Shown one piece after another: positions 36,705 to 46,516 of a stretch of DNA of 59,392 nucleotides (position 1 is its first letter; the number at the start of each line of letters is the position of its first letter). A program made the position numbers and the translations under genes. The stretch spans positions 1 to 59,392 of the forward strand of contig NZ_RHOV01000017.1 of assembly GCF_003946655.1 (NCBI RefSeq). Reading direction: 5' to 3'. Under the pieces are notes generated by a model, which was not told the DNA's origin, ran no database searches, and was given only the letters and a program-made list of their open reading frames with translations. This DNA comes from Lapidilactobacillus achengensis (GTDB lineage Bacteria; Bacillota; Bacilli; Lactobacillales; Lactobacillaceae).

Positions 36705-37980
36705 CGCCTTCCTCCTCTCCTTGGCCAATCAATTTGGTCACCACTTGTAAATTCAGTTGACCCACACTGGCCGCCAAAGTCGCCGGTGTGATCGCGCGTA
36801 AGGCCGCCGCAAAATCCGCGTCGGAACGCAATGATTGGGGCTGAAGTACGCGATTCAATTGCCGGTTGAGCAGCCGTTGCGGGGAATCCCCCACCAGACG
36901 ACGGCGCTGGATCAGATTATCTTGGACCAAGCCAACTAAGGTCGCCGGCGTTGCCCCAGCCGCCACTTGTTGGAGCGCGGCGCTGACCAAGCTTGCCACC
37001 TGGTCCAATTGCGAACCGGCCACCCCAGCATCCACCAGCAGCCAGCCTAAGGTGAAATCGAAATAAGCGCTAATGTCATAGACTAGCCCCTGCTCTTCTC
37101 GCACCTGTTGAAATAACAGTGACTGCTCACTGCCACCCAATACTTGGCCCAGGACCAGCAGGTTGTCCCGTTGCTGCTGCACTAATGGCGTTGGCGCCAT
37201 GTATGCGAGGCACAACCGACTCTGCGCCCCGGCAATCGGTAATTCGCGGCGTTGCAATGGTCGAACTTGTTGCGGCACAACTAACGGCAAGGTCACCGCC
37301 GTAGTCTTCCGGGCGCTAAACGGTAAAGCCGCCGTCAACTGCGCTTGCACCTCAGGCAAAGTCAACGCCGATAGCCCCATGATCCGCACCGGCCATTGCG
37401 CCAAAATTTCCCGATACAACTGACGCATCCGCGCCAGATCCACCGCTGCCACCTCCGCCAGTGTCCCTACCGACGGCGACTGTAATTGGCTGGCAAACGT
37501 AGGCTCAACAAAGAAAGCCGCTTTCGTTTGGCAAAAGGCCTGGAAGCCATTATCCGTTTGCAGATCACGCAATTCACTGATCAGCGCTCTTTTCTCGACT
37601 TGAAAAGCGGTCGCCGCTTGGTCTGTATTCAAGAGGGATTTGAAAATCACCTCATGCAACAGCGCCAAGCAAGTTTGCCAATTGCCACCACCAGCTTGCG
37701 GTTCCACAAAGGTCAGCCGAAACATCAAGTCATGCCACTGCCCCAATGGTCGATTACTGATCTGCAGATCCGCGCCGTACCCAGCCGCCAAAGCCGCGCT
37801 GAGCTCCTCACTATGGGGATAACGTTGACACCCACTGCTTAAAATTCGGCTCAACAAATTAAGCTCACCGAAATTAGCCTGATCGATGCCCTGCAGGAAA
37901 TGGCATTCGATCGCATTGGTTTGAAATTTAGTTGTAGTGGTCCAAGTCAATTGGACCCCAGGTTTAAGAGAAACTATCAC
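36682..37980 (-). CDS. ymfF: M16-like peptidase partner YmfF (no zinc motif)
   Basis: This 432-aa M16 family protein shows the family fold pattern (GELNLLSRILSSG, EEQGLVYDISAYFD), but HxxEH is absent where it should occur, so it is probably a non-catalytic partner of YmfH. The coupled gene pair is conserved in Bacillus and lactobacilli. The start is taken as ATG at 37980. Confidence 0.9.
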   Translation of the reverse strand: MIVSLKPGVQLTWTTTTKFQTNAIECHFLQGIDQANFGELNLLSRILSSGCQRYPHSEELSAALAAGYGADLQISNRPLGQWHDLMFRLTFVEPQAGGGNWQTCLALLHEVIFKSLLNTDQAATAFQVEKRALISELRDLQTDNGFQAFCQTKAAFFVEPTFASQLQSPSVGTLAEVAAVDLARMRQLYREILAQWPVRIMGLSALTLPEVQAQLTAALPFSARKTTAVTLPLVVPQQVRPLQRRELPIAGAQSRLCLAYMAPTPLVQQQRDNLLVLGQVLGGSEQSLLFQQVREEQGLVYDISAYFDFTLGWLLVDAGVAGSQLDQVASLVSAALQQVAAGATPATLVGLVQDNLIQRRRLVGDSPQRLLNRQLNRVLQPQSLRSDADFAAALRAITPATLAASVGQLNLQVVTKLIGQGEEEGDENDATE

Positions 37981-38311
37981 ACAACAACCTCGATCTTAAT
38001 TTAATCAAGCGACCACCGCCATAACAACGGGGTCGCCGCAACGGCCGAATTCGCTGATACTTTTTTTGAAAATGAGCTTGAGGCGGTTAACTGGCGCCAC
38101 CAACGTCGCCACGCCTAGGCACGGGTTCTAAACCTTGGTTCTAGGGCCCGATATTCCAGGGCTCAATATAAATAACGCCCGGCAAAAAACTAAATGGAAA
38201 GACTTGATGCCCAGACACGATACGAGAGCCAAATATAAAAAATGAATGCGATGACTGACTGCAAAAAGTCGAATACAAAGACTCGATTCTAAAACTCACC
38301 GCAAAAACAAC
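37981..38311. other. Gap between ftsK and ymfF
   Basis: No gene is supported. The part nearest ftsK (about 38110-38300) has loosely repeated words such as AATATAAA and AAAGACT/AAAGTCG, a degenerate tandem pattern of unknown meaning. I see no convincing terminator for ftsK here. Confidence 0.35.
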
Positions 38312-40828
38312 TTAAGACAAGTAAGCCGAGCCATCCGCCGGACCCTCAGCCGCCATAAACTGCTGGTAATTGGCCATGGTCCAAATCACTTTGCGTCCCT
38401 TACTGCCTTCGGATGGACCGACGACACCCATTTGTTCCATGTCTTCCACGATCAATGCCGCCCGATTGTAACCGATCCGAAACCGTCGCTGCACCATGGA
38501 AGTGCTGGCCTTATCTTCTTGGATCACATAGGCCACCGCCTCAGCGAAGTGCTCGTCGTGTTCATTCTGTTGGCTATCATCGCTCACATCATTGACGTGG
38601 GCAATCAACTCTTCATCGTACTCAGCATCTTGCTGATTTTTGACGAAATCACTGATTGTTTCCACATCTTGACTGGAAATAAAGGCGCCTTGCACCCGCA
38701 CGGGTTTCGATAAGCCCAAGGGCGCGTACATCATATCCCCACGCCCTAATAACTTCTCGGCGCCGTTCATGTCCAAAATCGTCCGTGAGTCGATCCCACT
38801 GGACACCGCGAAAGCCATTCGTGAGGGAATATTGGCCTTGATCAAGCCCGTGATCACATCCACGGATGGGCGCTGTGTGGCGATGATCAGATGCACACCG
38901 GCCGCCCTGGCTTTCTGGGCCAACCGCACGATCGAAGTTTCGACCTCATTGCCAGCGACCATCATCAAATCCGCCAATTCGTCGATCACGATCACTAAAT
39001 AAGGCATTTCTGTCATGACCGGATTCGCCTTATCACTGTTATTCTGATGAACCTTGGTATTGTATTCCTTAATGTCACGAACACCAGCGGCTTCAAAGCG
39101 TTGGTAACGGTCCTCCATCTCGCTGACCGCCTTGTTCAACGCGTTGGCCGCCTTTTTCGGTTCAGTCACGACTGGCAACAGCAAATGGGGAATGTCGTTG
39201 TAGACGGAGAGTTCCACCATCTTCGGATCGATCAACATCAATTTGACTTGATCTGGCCGCGCGTGCATTAAAATACTGGTAATGATGACGTTGATCATCA
39301 CCGATTTCCCTGATCCTGTGGATCCAGCAATCAGCAAATGGGGCATCTTGGTCAGATCCGCGCTAACAATTTCGCCTGTGACGGATTTGCCTAGGGGCAC
39401 CTCCAAAACCTTTTCCGGTCGGCGTTGCTGCTTTTCGATCACTTCGCGGAAAGAGACGGTGGCAATCGTGCGATTTGGCACTTCGATCCCAACATAAGGT
39501 TTCCCCGGGATCGGCGCCTCGATCCGAATATCCTTGGCGGCCAAGGCTAAGGCCAAATCGTCAGCTAAATTGACGATTTTATTGACCTTGACGCCTAAAC
39601 CGGGTTTGACTTCATATTTCGTCACCGTCGGCCCCAGATCAGCGTGAATGATCTGAACATCCACCCCAAAACTGCGAAAAGTCTGATCCAACGTGGTCCG
39701 ATTTTTCTGGATCAACGCTAATTCACCAGACTGATCCGTCGGGGGAATCACGCTGAGCAGCGAAGTCGTCGGTAACTGATAATGATCATAATCAGGTTGC
39801 GGCTCCGGTTCTGGTACACTGACCGGCTTGGTCGGCTTGATCGCGCTAGTTGGCGCAACCGCGGAGGCCGCCGTCGCCGCGTGTTCCACCACCCCACCGG
39901 TCGGCGTAAAATGAACATCAAAGCCATCGTGCGGGCGCGGCAAATCGGTGTCATCAGTCGCTGGGCCCGGGTCCGTCGCCAACGTCGATGTTGGATCCGG
40001 CGCGGCGGTGTCATTGGTCGCCGCGCTGCTGGTCGTAAAGGGCGTCGCCATCATGGCATCCACCGACGCCTGACTTTTGTCCAGTGGTGGGGTCGGTGCC
40101 GCAGTTTGATCCGCTGCCGCAGTGGCCGCTGGCGTCGAACTGGATTGTTTTGGTTCACTGGCACTAGATGCTGTCACATGATCAGACTCGGATTGAAAGA
40201 ACCGTTGATGAAACCCGCGAATACCCGCAACCATTTTTTGAAAAGCGTGTTGAAGCCAACCTAGTATTTTCTGCAAACCCAGCACAAGATCTTGGAATGG
40301 CAAATTGGTGAACAGCATCAAACCAGCAATCATCATAATAATTGCGAAAATAATGGTTCCCCAATTGCTGGCCAAGAAGTAAGTCGCGCTATAGGCAGCC
40401 GTCCCCAGCAAGCCACCACCAACAGATTGGGTCACACGCCCGCGGCGAAAGTCAGCCTCTAGTAAACTCCAGATCACTTTCAGAAATTGACCATGGATCG
40501 CGTTATGCTGAAACAGAATCGTCGCGCTTAAAATCAGGTTACTCAAATAGACCAAGATCATGCCCCACAAGCGTTGAGCCGGGATTCGGTCGGGAAAATG
40601 TCCCAGAACCAACATGTATAGTCCAGTCATCCCAAAGACCACTGCCGCGATCAAATAAGTGTCCCCGACAAACAAGCGGAAGGTGTTAGCAAACAGATTC
40701 CCCAAGAACCCCCAGCGAAAAATCGCCAAAACAGCGAACAGCGTGAAGACCAGCCCCACGATATTCATGGTTAGATTTGATTTTTTCTTACGCCGTGACT
40801 GGCGCCGTTTGCCTTTACGTTTCGCCAT
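38312..40828 (-). CDS. ftsK: DNA translocase FtsK/SpoIIIE
   Basis: This septal DNA pump clears chromosomes from the division site. The 838-aa protein has a Lys/Arg-rich N-terminus, four helices (about 20-185), an Ala/Thr/Pro-rich linker (about 215-350), the motor domain with Walker A GSTGSGKS (about 499-506) and Walker [13 protein letters not shown], and a C-terminal gamma winged-helix domain ([20 protein letters not shown]) that reads orienting sequences. A GAGGGAG site precedes the ATG. Confidence 0.96.
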   Translation of the reverse strand: MAKRKGKRRQSRRKKKSNLTMNIVGLVFTLFAVLAIFRWGFLGNLFANTFRLFVGDTYLIAAVVFGMTGLYMLVLGHFPDRIPAQRLWGMILVYLSNLILSATILFQHNAIHGQFLKVIWSLLEADFRRGRVTQSVGGGLLGTAAYSATYFLASNWGTIIFAIIMMIAGLMLFTNLPFQDLVLGLQKILGWLQHAFQKMVAGIRGFHQRFFQSESDHVTASSASEPKQSSSTPAATAAADQTAAPTPPLDKSQASVDAMMATPFTTSSAATNDTAAPDPTSTLATDPGPATDDTDLPRPHDGFDVHFTPTGGVVEHAATAASAVAPTSAIKPTKPVSVPEPEPQPDYDHYQLPTTSLLSVIPPTDQSGELALIQKNRTTLDQTFRSFGVDVQIIHADLGPTVTKYEVKPGLGVKVNKIVNLADDLALALAAKDIRIEAPIPGKPYVGIEVPNRTIATVSFREVIEKQQRRPEKVLEVPLGKSVTGEIVSADLTKMPHLLIAGSTGSGKSVMINVIITSILMHARPDQVKLMLIDPKMVELSVYNDIPHLLLPVVTEPKKAANALNKAVSEMEDRYQRFEAAGVRDIKEYNTKVHQNNSDKANPVMTEMPYLVIVIDELADLMMVAGNEVETSIVRLAQKARAAGVHLIIATQRPSVDVITGLIKANIPSRMAFAVSSGIDSRTILDMNGAEKLLGRGDMMYAPLGLSKPVRVQGAFISSQDVETISDFVKNQQDAEYDEELIAHVNDVSDDSQQNEHDEHFAEAVAYVIQEDKASTSMVQRRFRIGYNRAALIVEDMEQMGVVGPSEGSKGRKVIWTMANYQQFMAAEGPADGSAYLS

Positions 40829-40957
40829 GCTACCAAACTCCCTCCTGTGCTTTCTAAACTCGTGATACCCCGCGCTTTGAGTCAGGCAAACTAAGCAGGG
40901 ACCGGCTTGACCGGCTTAACACCTGCACTCGCCTGCCCGCGCTTGCCTTCACGAAAT

Positions 40958-41467
40958 CTATTTCAATTTATCATGCGGATACTGATGGGTCAGCTCCAAG
41001 CCAGTGAAACGCTGCTGACGCAAGGCTTCATAAATCACCAGCGCCGCCGTATTCGACAAATTCAGCGCCCGAACATTATCAGTCATCGGGATCCGTAAAC
41101 AATTCTGCTGATGTTCGCGCATGAAGTCCTCTGGCAGACCGGTGGTTTCTTTACCAAACAAGAAATAATGATCCAGCGAAATATCGGAGAAATCAGGTTC
41201 GCTGTACACCCGGTCAGAAAATTTAGTAATCAAATACAAACGTTTCATTTCTGGCACAGTAGCCAGAAACGCGGCCAGATCGTCATGATAAACTAGGCGA
41301 ACTTTGTCCCAATAGTCCAGTCCCGCCCGCTTCAAATGTTTATCATCAGTTTGGAATCCCAGGGGTTTGATCAAGTGCAAAACGGTATCCGTCGCCGCGC
41401 AAGTCCGAGCGATATTGCCCGTGTTCGCTGGCATTAACGGTTGGTACAAAGCAATATGATTTGTCAT
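40958..41467 (-). CDS. trmL: tRNA (cytidine/uridine-2'-O-)-methyltransferase TrmL
   Basis: This SPOUT-class enzyme methylates the ribose at the wobble position of certain tRNA-Leu. The 169-aa protein has the trefoil-knot SAM-binding segments [10 protein letters not shown] and [14 protein letters not shown], plus the N-terminal [11 protein letters not shown]. It has a long structured leader. A gap of about 130 bases without a clear terminator separates it from ftsK. Confidence 0.93.
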   Translation of the reverse strand: MTNHIALYQPLMPANTGNIARTCAATDTVLHLIKPLGFQTDDKHLKRAGLDYWDKVRLVYHDDLAAFLATVPEMKRLYLITKFSDRVYSEPDFSDISLDHYFLFGKETTGLPEDFMREHQQNCLRIPMTDNVRALNLSNTAALVIYEALRQQRFTGLELTHQYPHDKLK

Positions 41468-41682
41468 TTTCTAAGTCCTTCAATATAGATAATTTTGGCG
41501 TGTCCTGGATTAGCACCGATTCGTGACCAAACCACCGCTAAAACAGTTAAAGTTGGAAGCGTCCACGGTGCTAACCTCTCCTGAACAACAAGTCAGGCCA
41601 GGTTGGCGCCGTTTCGCGCCCACGCCATTGATCAGAAAATTTGCCCGTGGTTAACCACTTCGAGCAAATAGTTTCAACGTTT
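41468..41682 (-). other. Structured leader of trmL
   Basis: About 215 bases lie between the presumed promoter and trmL. On the minus strand there is a hairpin GGCGC/GCGCC, a CCTG/CAGG hairpin, and an 11-base pairing of GGTTAGCACC with GGTGCTAATCC enclosing about 45 bases. I do not recognise a known riboswitch or T-box, and no U-run follows. Confidence 0.4.
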
Positions 41683-41711
41683 ATTCTAACATAGTTGGCA
41701 GGGAGACAAAA
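41683..41711 (-). promoter_or_regulatory. Extended -10 promoter before trmL
   Basis: On the minus strand TGTTAGAAT gives an extended -10 (41683-41688), with TTTTGT 17 bases upstream. The sequence CCAACTATG just before it nearly matches that at the promoter near 43696. Confidence 0.45.
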
Positions 41712-41808
41712 GCGGGCCCGATCCAGAACTGATCACTGAAAATCACTGGTCGCGGCTAACGGATCAAGGTTGCAAGTCCCCACCGGTCAACCAGGATCGC
41801 TCTGAAAA

Positions 41809-41855
41809 CAAAAAAATGTAGCCCCTCGGTTTTTCAACAGCGAGAAGCTACATTA
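41809..41855 (-). terminator. Terminator downstream of the AI-2E family gene
   Basis: ATGTAGC and CTCG pair with CGAG and GCTACAT in a long stem, followed on the minus strand by seven T. It lies about 160 bases past the stop of the gene at 42014; the stretch between is AT-rich and holds no gene I can support. Confidence 0.85.
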
Positions 41856-42013
41856 GTAAGACCATCACCGTCACTTTTAGCAAAGGAAACCCTTGATAAA
41901 AGCCCGACTTCGACCTTGAACCTAATATACCACGCATTTTTCAGTATTGGCAAGCCTATTTCTGAAAAAAGTGAATTTTCTGAAAAGAATTCGTGAATCT
42001 TTCCGAAAAACGG

Positions 42014-43264
42014 TTATGATTTTGGTGAATGCTGCTCTTGCTTCGGTTGCTCTGCCGTTGGCGGCGTTCCGCCAGCGGTCGGATCATCTGACGGTGCGAC
42101 CAAGCCCAATTGCTCTTCTTCATCATAGAGACCAGTCACCGTTTTGAACCAATCGAACAGGCGTGAAACCAGGATCTTCACTACCGCGTAGGTTGGAATC
42201 CCTAAAAGGACGCCAAGCAGGCCGAACATTTTCCCGGCTGCCAGTAACAAAATCAGCGTGGTGGCAGGATGCATCTCCATTTTGCTACCCACGACCAACG
42301 GGGAAACGACCCGGCTTTCGATCGTTTGCTCGATCATGAAAACAATCAGCACTTTCATGACCATGAAAGTGTTCGTGAAAGCTGCGATGATCAACGCGGG
42401 AATGATTGCCAAAAATGAGCCCAGATAAGGAATCAAGTTCAGAAAACCCGCTAAGACACCTAAAGTCAGGGCGTATTTCTGACCAATGATGGCATAGCCC
42501 ACCGAAAACATCACACCGACCCAGAACGCGACAGTCAGCTGACCACGAATATAATTACTCAAAGATAAGTTCACGGCCGTCAGAAGCTCGCCGGTAGAGT
42601 GGCGAAATTTCGTTGGAACGAACTTCAGCAAATAGCCTTTGAATTTTGGACCATCTTTCAACATGAAGAAGAGGATGAATGGCGCCGTCCCCAAAACCAG
42701 CAAAACATTCGTAACTGCGCCCACCGCGGAACCAATATTGCTGAACCAGCCAGAAATACTACTATTAAGTTGCTTGGTAAATTCTGAGGAAATATTTTGC
42801 AACTGCTGATTGATCTGGTCACGCACCGTGGCAAATTCAGAATCATTCAGGATTTTCCGAGTGGTGTTTTCGATATTCTTCCAATATAGCGGCCAATTGT
42901 CTAAAATCTGTTGGGTTTGATTTTGAATGATCGGGATCAAATTAACGATCCCCCACACAATCAACGCGAAAACCGCCACAAAAATCAAACTGATCGTCAA
43001 GATCCGCGGGATTTTCAGATGGCGCTCCGCTAGCTCAACCAATGGCTCGATCAAATAGAAGAGAATGCCCGCCAACAGAATCGGCGGTAACGCCACCGCC
43101 AGGAAATCCCCCACCGGCTGAAAGACCCAGCTAACACTAGCAAAAATCCAGATCACCGCTAAGAAAAGCAAGATGTTGATCAGGATCACGGTCACTTTAT
43201 TATTTAAAAACCACTGATAAAACCACGAACCTGGTTTCTTTTTCTCAGATTTCTGTGCCGCCAT
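42014..43264 (-). CDS. AI-2E family transporter (YdbI/PerM-like permease)
   Basis: This 416-aa membrane protein has about seven to eight helices and a central soluble segment with FILFFMLKDG, plus the PYLGSFLAIIPA and LLGVPTYA-like family motifs (LLGVLLGIPTYAVVK). Family members have been linked to AI-2 export and to sodium/proton exchange; the substrate here is unknown. The C-terminal tail is polar (Pro/Gln/Glu-rich). AAAGGAGG precedes the ATG. It follows a PTS IIA-like gene by 18 bases. Confidence 0.9.
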   Translation of the reverse strand: MAAQKSEKKKPGSWFYQWFLNNKVTVILINILLFLAVIWIFASVSWVFQPVGDFLAVALPPILLAGILFYLIEPLVELAERHLKIPRILTISLIFVAVFALIVWGIVNLIPIIQNQTQQILDNWPLYWKNIENTTRKILNDSEFATVRDQINQQLQNISSEFTKQLNSSISGWFSNIGSAVGAVTNVLLVLGTAPFILFFMLKDGPKFKGYLLKFVPTKFRHSTGELLTAVNLSLSNYIRGQLTVAFWVGVMFSVGYAIIGQKYALTLGVLAGFLNLIPYLGSFLAIIPALIIAAFTNTFMVMKVLIVFMIEQTIESRVVSPLVVGSKMEMHPATTLILLLAAGKMFGLLGVLLGIPTYAVVKILVSRLFDWFKTVTGLYDEEEQLGLVAPSDDPTAGGTPPTAEQPKQEQHSPKS

Positions 43265-43282
43265 TAGTGGCCTCCTTTAGCG

Positions 43283-43657
43283 TCAAGCCAATGAACAGTG
43301 ATAAATGATCGTGGTGCCCACTTTGAAAGCCGGTTTGGGCTGTTTGGCGAAATGAATCGCGTTTTGCAAGCCCATAGGCGCCGCTTCGTCAAAGACCAAC
43401 GTCACGTGTCCGATGGAGCGGAGATTATTATCGACCAATTCTCCCACGCTCTTGATGGGATAATCCTGCCCAGCGATTGTCAAACGATCGCCGACTTTCA
43501 GGGTCAAGTGTTGCATCTGTGTCGGATCGGTGAAGGTTTGAATCACCGCCACTTCGCGCAAGGCCGCGCTGGCTGTTTCGTTAAACAGAATCACCATCGG
43601 ATCCCCGCTGGTCAACGCTTGGGGACCGACTGCTGTTACTTTTGCTTCAATATCCAT
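43283..43657 (-). CDS. PTS glucitol/sorbitol-type EIIA component
   Basis: This 124-aa protein resembles the IIA component of the glucitol PTS (GutA-like): EAKVTAVGPQA at the N-terminus, LTLKVGDRLTIAG and SIGHVTLVFDEA later. No IIB or IIC gene lies nearby, so it may be an orphan or have a regulatory role. It is cotranscribed with the AI-2E permease gene. Array III begins about 120 bases upstream. Confidence 0.85.
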   Translation of the reverse strand: MDIEAKVTAVGPQALTSGDPMVILFNETASAALREVAVIQTFTDPTQMQHLTLKVGDRLTIAGQDYPIKSVGELVDNNLRSIGHVTLVFDEAAPMGLQNAIHFAKQPKPAFKVGTTIIYHCSLA

Positions 43658-43695
43658 GTCAAAAACCTACCTCGTTTTGAAATGTTGTTACTGTC

Positions 43696-43701
43696 ATTCT
43701 A
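43696..43701 (-). promoter_or_regulatory. Extended -10 promoter of the PTS IIA-permease pair
   Basis: On the minus strand TGCTAGAAT gives an extended -10; no good -35 is seen. It sits between array III and the gene. Confidence 0.4.
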
Positions 43702-43813
43702 GCACAGTTGGCCAGATGTCGGAACTGGCAAGAGCGGGAACTGATTTCGAACGTTCGGTTCTGCTTCTGAGCTTGCGCTTGATTGCGGGTTTTGGTGGGT
43801 GTTGCACGTGAGC

Positions 43814-43972
43814 GCAACCGGCTGGGACTGCTGTTGCGGACTGGAACGTGGTGGGCATCGTTTGAAGCCAATCCGCAAGCCCAGCAGCTTGTCTTCAAAT
43901 CGAGCCTTGTCCTAAGCGGCAGAGCCGCAAAGGACAATTTCACCACTGAGCCGCGCAGTCCCAGCCGGTTGC
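43814..43972 (-). repeat. R1 module M4 (uninterrupted version of M3)
   Basis: GCAACCGGCTGGGACTGC (43814-43831) pairs with 43955-43972 over 18 bp. Hairpin B (TTTGAAG/CTTCAAA) and hairpin A (GTCCT/AGGAC) lie within. It shows the arm of M3 without the S2 insertion. Confidence 0.9.
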
Positions 43973-44151
43973 TAGGCAAAATTGAGCCTATCTGTAATCG
44001 AGGCGAAGGATTTGACGAAGTGGTTTTGCAAAATAGAGGTCAAACAATTGCCCACTTTTGGGGTGGTACGGCAATGCCAACGGATTCCGAAAGTCTGGGA
44101 TTGGTCTTGAACCTGCGCTTAATTGCAGGTGTGGTGGGTTTCGATGTGGAC

Positions 44152-44310
44152 GCAACCGCCTCAGGACGTTTGTTGTGGCTGGAACGCGGTGGGCGTCGTT
44201 TGAAGCCAATCCGCAAAACCGGCGGCTTGTCTTCAAATCGAGCCTTGTCCTAAGCGGCAGAGCCGCAAAGGACAATTTCACCGCTGAGCCACACGTCCTG
44301 AGGCGGTTGC
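44152..44310 (-). repeat. R1 module M5
   Basis: GCAACCGCCTCAGGACGT (44152-44169) pairs with 44293-44310 over 18 bp, the same outer stem as M2, but the inner hairpins are like those of M4. Confidence 0.9.
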
Positions 44311-44687
44311 TAGGCAAAATTGAGCCGATCTGCAATCGAGGCGAAGGATTTGACGAAGTGGTTTCGCAAGTTAGAGGTCAAACAATTGCCCGTTTTTTTG
44401 GTGGTACAGCAACATCAACTGAATTGTATCAAGAGGCCGGGACATTTGGTGTAGGCTGAACATCTCTACTTGTTTCCTTAACGATGCATGAGTGAAAACG
44501 ACCGATCCAGCTGATTCATCCAGAACTTGCCTCAGTTCATCAGACAGACTGCCCCGGTGTCACCAATTCAAAGCTGGTAACCACTAACCACGGTCGTCAA
44601 TTGCGTGGCTCCCCATCAATTGACCATAGCTTACCAGCTGGCGTGAGTGCTCAAACGGCTGTTAAAACGTTGAGCGGCTGGAGCGGA

Positions 44688-44820
44688 GAAATTCGGGGTG
44701 AGATCGCCGTGTCGTTATTCTTAGCGGCTTTGCCGCTTAGAATAAGGCTCAGCTTTGAGATTTTCGGCGCCCTTCCGAAAAGCTCAAAGTGACGCCCACA
44801 GCGAGCTCACCCCGAATTTC
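44688..44820 (+). repeat. R2 module M6
   Basis: GAAATTCGGGGTGAG (44688-44702) pairs with CTCACCCCGAATTTC (44806-44820). Hairpin A has TTATTCT with AGAATAA outside GCGGC/GCCGC. Hairpin B has TTTGAG, TTTTCGG and their complements, close to that of M1. Confidence 0.9.
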
Positions 44821-45141
44821 GCAGCGCAAACCACGGCCACCCTACTTTTGGAGGTGGTACTGCAATACCAACGGATTTGAATTAAAAGGTCGGAATATTT
44901 TGCATAGGCTGAATATCTCTACCCGTTTCCGTAACAATCCATGGATGGAAAACGACTGATTCGGCTGCTTCATCAAGAACTCGCCTCAGTTCATCAGACA
45001 GACCGCGCTGGTGTCACCAATTTAAAGTTTGTGACCACTAACCACGGTCGTCAAGTGCGTGGCTCCCCATCAATTGACCATAGCTTGTCAACTGGCGTGA
45101 GTGCTCAAGCGACTGCTAAAACGTTGAGCGGCTGGAGCGGA

Positions 45142-45262
45142 GAAATTCGGGGTGAGATCGCCGTGAAATTGTCCTTGGCGGCTCTGCCGCTTAGGACAAG
45201 GCCTGATTTTGAGACAAGCCGCGCACTTTGCGGATTGGCTCAAAACAGCGCCCACAGCGAGA
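45142..45262 (+). repeat. R2 module M7, right arm missing
   Basis: The left arm GAAATTCGGGGTGAG (45142-45156), hairpin A (TTGTCCT/AGGACAA) and hairpin B (TTTTGAG/CTCAAAA) are present. The right outer arm is replaced by the tail that ends the array. Confidence 0.85.
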
Positions 45263-45320
45263 GCGCAAGCCGCGGCCAACCTACTTTTGCAGCGCAAGCC
45301 ACGGCCAACCTACTTTTGCC
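45263..45320 (+). repeat. Tandem 29-bp array tail
   Basis: Two direct copies of a 29-bp unit (45263-45291 and 45292-45320) contain GCGCAAGCC and CGGCCAACCTACTTTTG and differ at two positions. The same tail ends arrays I and IV, so it looks like an end of the repeat element. Confidence 0.85.
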
Positions 45321-45408
45321 AGTCATACCAGCGCATCATGCTTGTCATTACCGCACAACGCACAAAAACTCACCATCGAGAAAAGCCCGCTTGTTTGTTA
45401 GATTATGC

Positions 45409-45414
45409 TATACT
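45409..45414 (+). promoter_or_regulatory. Promoter of the lactonase-uppP-cutC unit
   Basis: TATACT preceded by TGC forms an extended -10, 28 bases upstream of the start codon. The -35 region is poor. Confidence 0.5.
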
Positions 45415-45441
45415 AACATTGATAAATTATGGAGGTACACC

Positions 45442-46473
45442 ATGAAAGAAAAAATTCTCTTCGGCGGTTATACCCGTCGCGTTGGTCAAGGTATTTACGA
45501 GGCCACCTTGGATACTGAACAAGCAGTAATCGACGAACCGCAGGCTTTTATCAAAGTGGGCCAGCCGACTTACTTGGCGCTTAGCCAGAACCAAGTTTTG
45601 TACACGGTCACTAAGGAAGGCGAAGAAGGCGGACTTAGCGCCTATGATCTTTCTGGTGGAACGCCGCGGCTGATCAATCGGGTCACGTCGGCCGGCGCAC
45701 CGCCAGCTTATGTGGCGGTTGACGAAGATCGGCAACTGGTTTACGGCGCTAATTACCATAAGGGTCAGGTCCAAGTTTACCGGATCTTGGCCAACGGTGG
45801 CTTGGAGCTGGCTAGTGTGGTCAATCACGTCGGCAGTGGTCCACGGCCGGAACAAGATAGCGCCCATGTGCATTTCACCGATCTGGCGCCCGATCACCGT
45901 TTAGTCGTTTGCGATTTGGGGATCGACGAATTGGTTACCTATGATGTCAGTCCTAGTGGCGACTTGGCCAAGGTTGCCAGCTATCGAACCGAGGCGGGCT
46001 ATGGTCCACGGCACTTGGTTTTCAATCCCAATGGGCAGATTGCTTACTTGCTGGGCGAGCTTTCCAGTAAGGTCCAGGTTTTGGCTTACCATCCTGATGG
46101 TCACTTTAGTTTGATCACCACCTACTCATTGATTCCTGACGATTATACCGATTTCAATGGGAGCGCGGCGATTCGGATCAGCCGTGATGGCAAATTCCTT
46201 TACGCGTCGAATCGCGGGCACAATTCACTGACTGTTTTCGCGGTGACCGCTGATGGCCGCGACTTGAATTTAATCCAGCGGATCAGCTCTGAAGGTGATT
46301 TCCCTCGGGACTTCAACTTAGATCCTACCGAGAAATTCTTAGTTTGCGCCAATCAGAACACAGATAATACGACCCTTTATCGCCGCAACACCGCGACCGG
46401 CCTGTTGACGAAGATCCAACAAGACATCAACACGCCTGAAAGTGTCTGCGTTTTGTTCCTGCCCACCCGTTAA
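45442..46473 (+). CDS. Lactonase family beta-propeller protein (6-phosphogluconolactonase-like)
   Basis: This 343-aa protein has the seven-bladed propeller pattern of the lactonase family (YGANYHKGQVQVY, GYGPRHLVFNPNG, FLYASNRGHNSLTVF, FPRDFNLDPTEKFL). Members hydrolyse 6-phosphogluconolactone in the pentose phosphate pathway. I chose ATG at 45442 (GGAGG 7 bases upstream); an open frame extends 501 bases further left but only through repeat DNA. It leads a three-gene unit with uppP and cutC. Confidence 0.9.
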   Translation: MKEKILFGGYTRRVGQGIYEATLDTEQAVIDEPQAFIKVGQPTYLALSQNQVLYTVTKEGEEGGLSAYDLSGGTPRLINRVTSAGAPPAYVAVDEDRQLVYGANYHKGQVQVYRILANGGLELASVVNHVGSGPRPEQDSAHVHFTDLAPDHRLVVCDLGIDELVTYDVSPSGDLAKVASYRTEAGYGPRHLVFNPNGQIAYLLGELSSKVQVLAYHPDGHFSLITTYSLIPDDYTDFNGSAAIRISRDGKFLYASNRGHNSLTVFAVTADGRDLNLIQRISSEGDFPRDFNLDPTEKFLVCANQNTDNTTLYRRNTATGLLTKIQQDINTPESVCVLFLPTR

Positions 46474-46516
46474 GCACGGCAACTATATCTAAAAAAACTG
46501 AAGGGACGTTACCCTG

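Larger units (their letters stand above)
43780..45320. repeat. Structured repeat array III (four modules)
   Basis: About 1.5 kb between the divergent promoters of the PTS IIA gene and the lactonase gene. The order is R1 (minus), R1 (minus), R2 (plus), R2 (plus), the mirror image of array I with one extra R2. The linkers share CTTTTGGGGTGGTA, CCAACGGAT, TCATCAGACAG, GGTGTCACC and CCACGGTCGTCAA. It ends in a tandem 29-bp tail. Open frames here, including the upstream extension of the lactonase frame, are products of the repeats. Confidence 0.85.

Noticed and set aside
36682-37980. ymfF as a decayed peptidase gene because HxxEH is missing
   Set aside because: The frame is full length and the non-catalytic partner is normal for this gene pair.
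39782-40264. Arg/Gly-rich plus-strand frame opposite ftsK
   Set aside because: Shadow of the Ala/Thr/Pro linker of FtsK on the other strand.
43783-44459. Open frames of 115-156 codons in array III, with similar peptides in arrays I and IV
   Set aside because: They follow the hairpin repeats on both strands, lack ribosome binding sites and lack protein-family features; sequence constraint is explained by base pairing.
43780-45320. Arrays as GOLLD, ROOL or other giant RNAs known from lactobacilli
   Set aside because: I could not match any diagnostic segment, and the multi-copy modular layout next to ordinary genes does not fit; a covariance search would decide.
44941-45441. Open frame that would extend the lactonase by 167 residues
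   Set aside because: It runs only through repeat array III; the true start has GGAGG at 7 bases and a promoter between it and the repeats.
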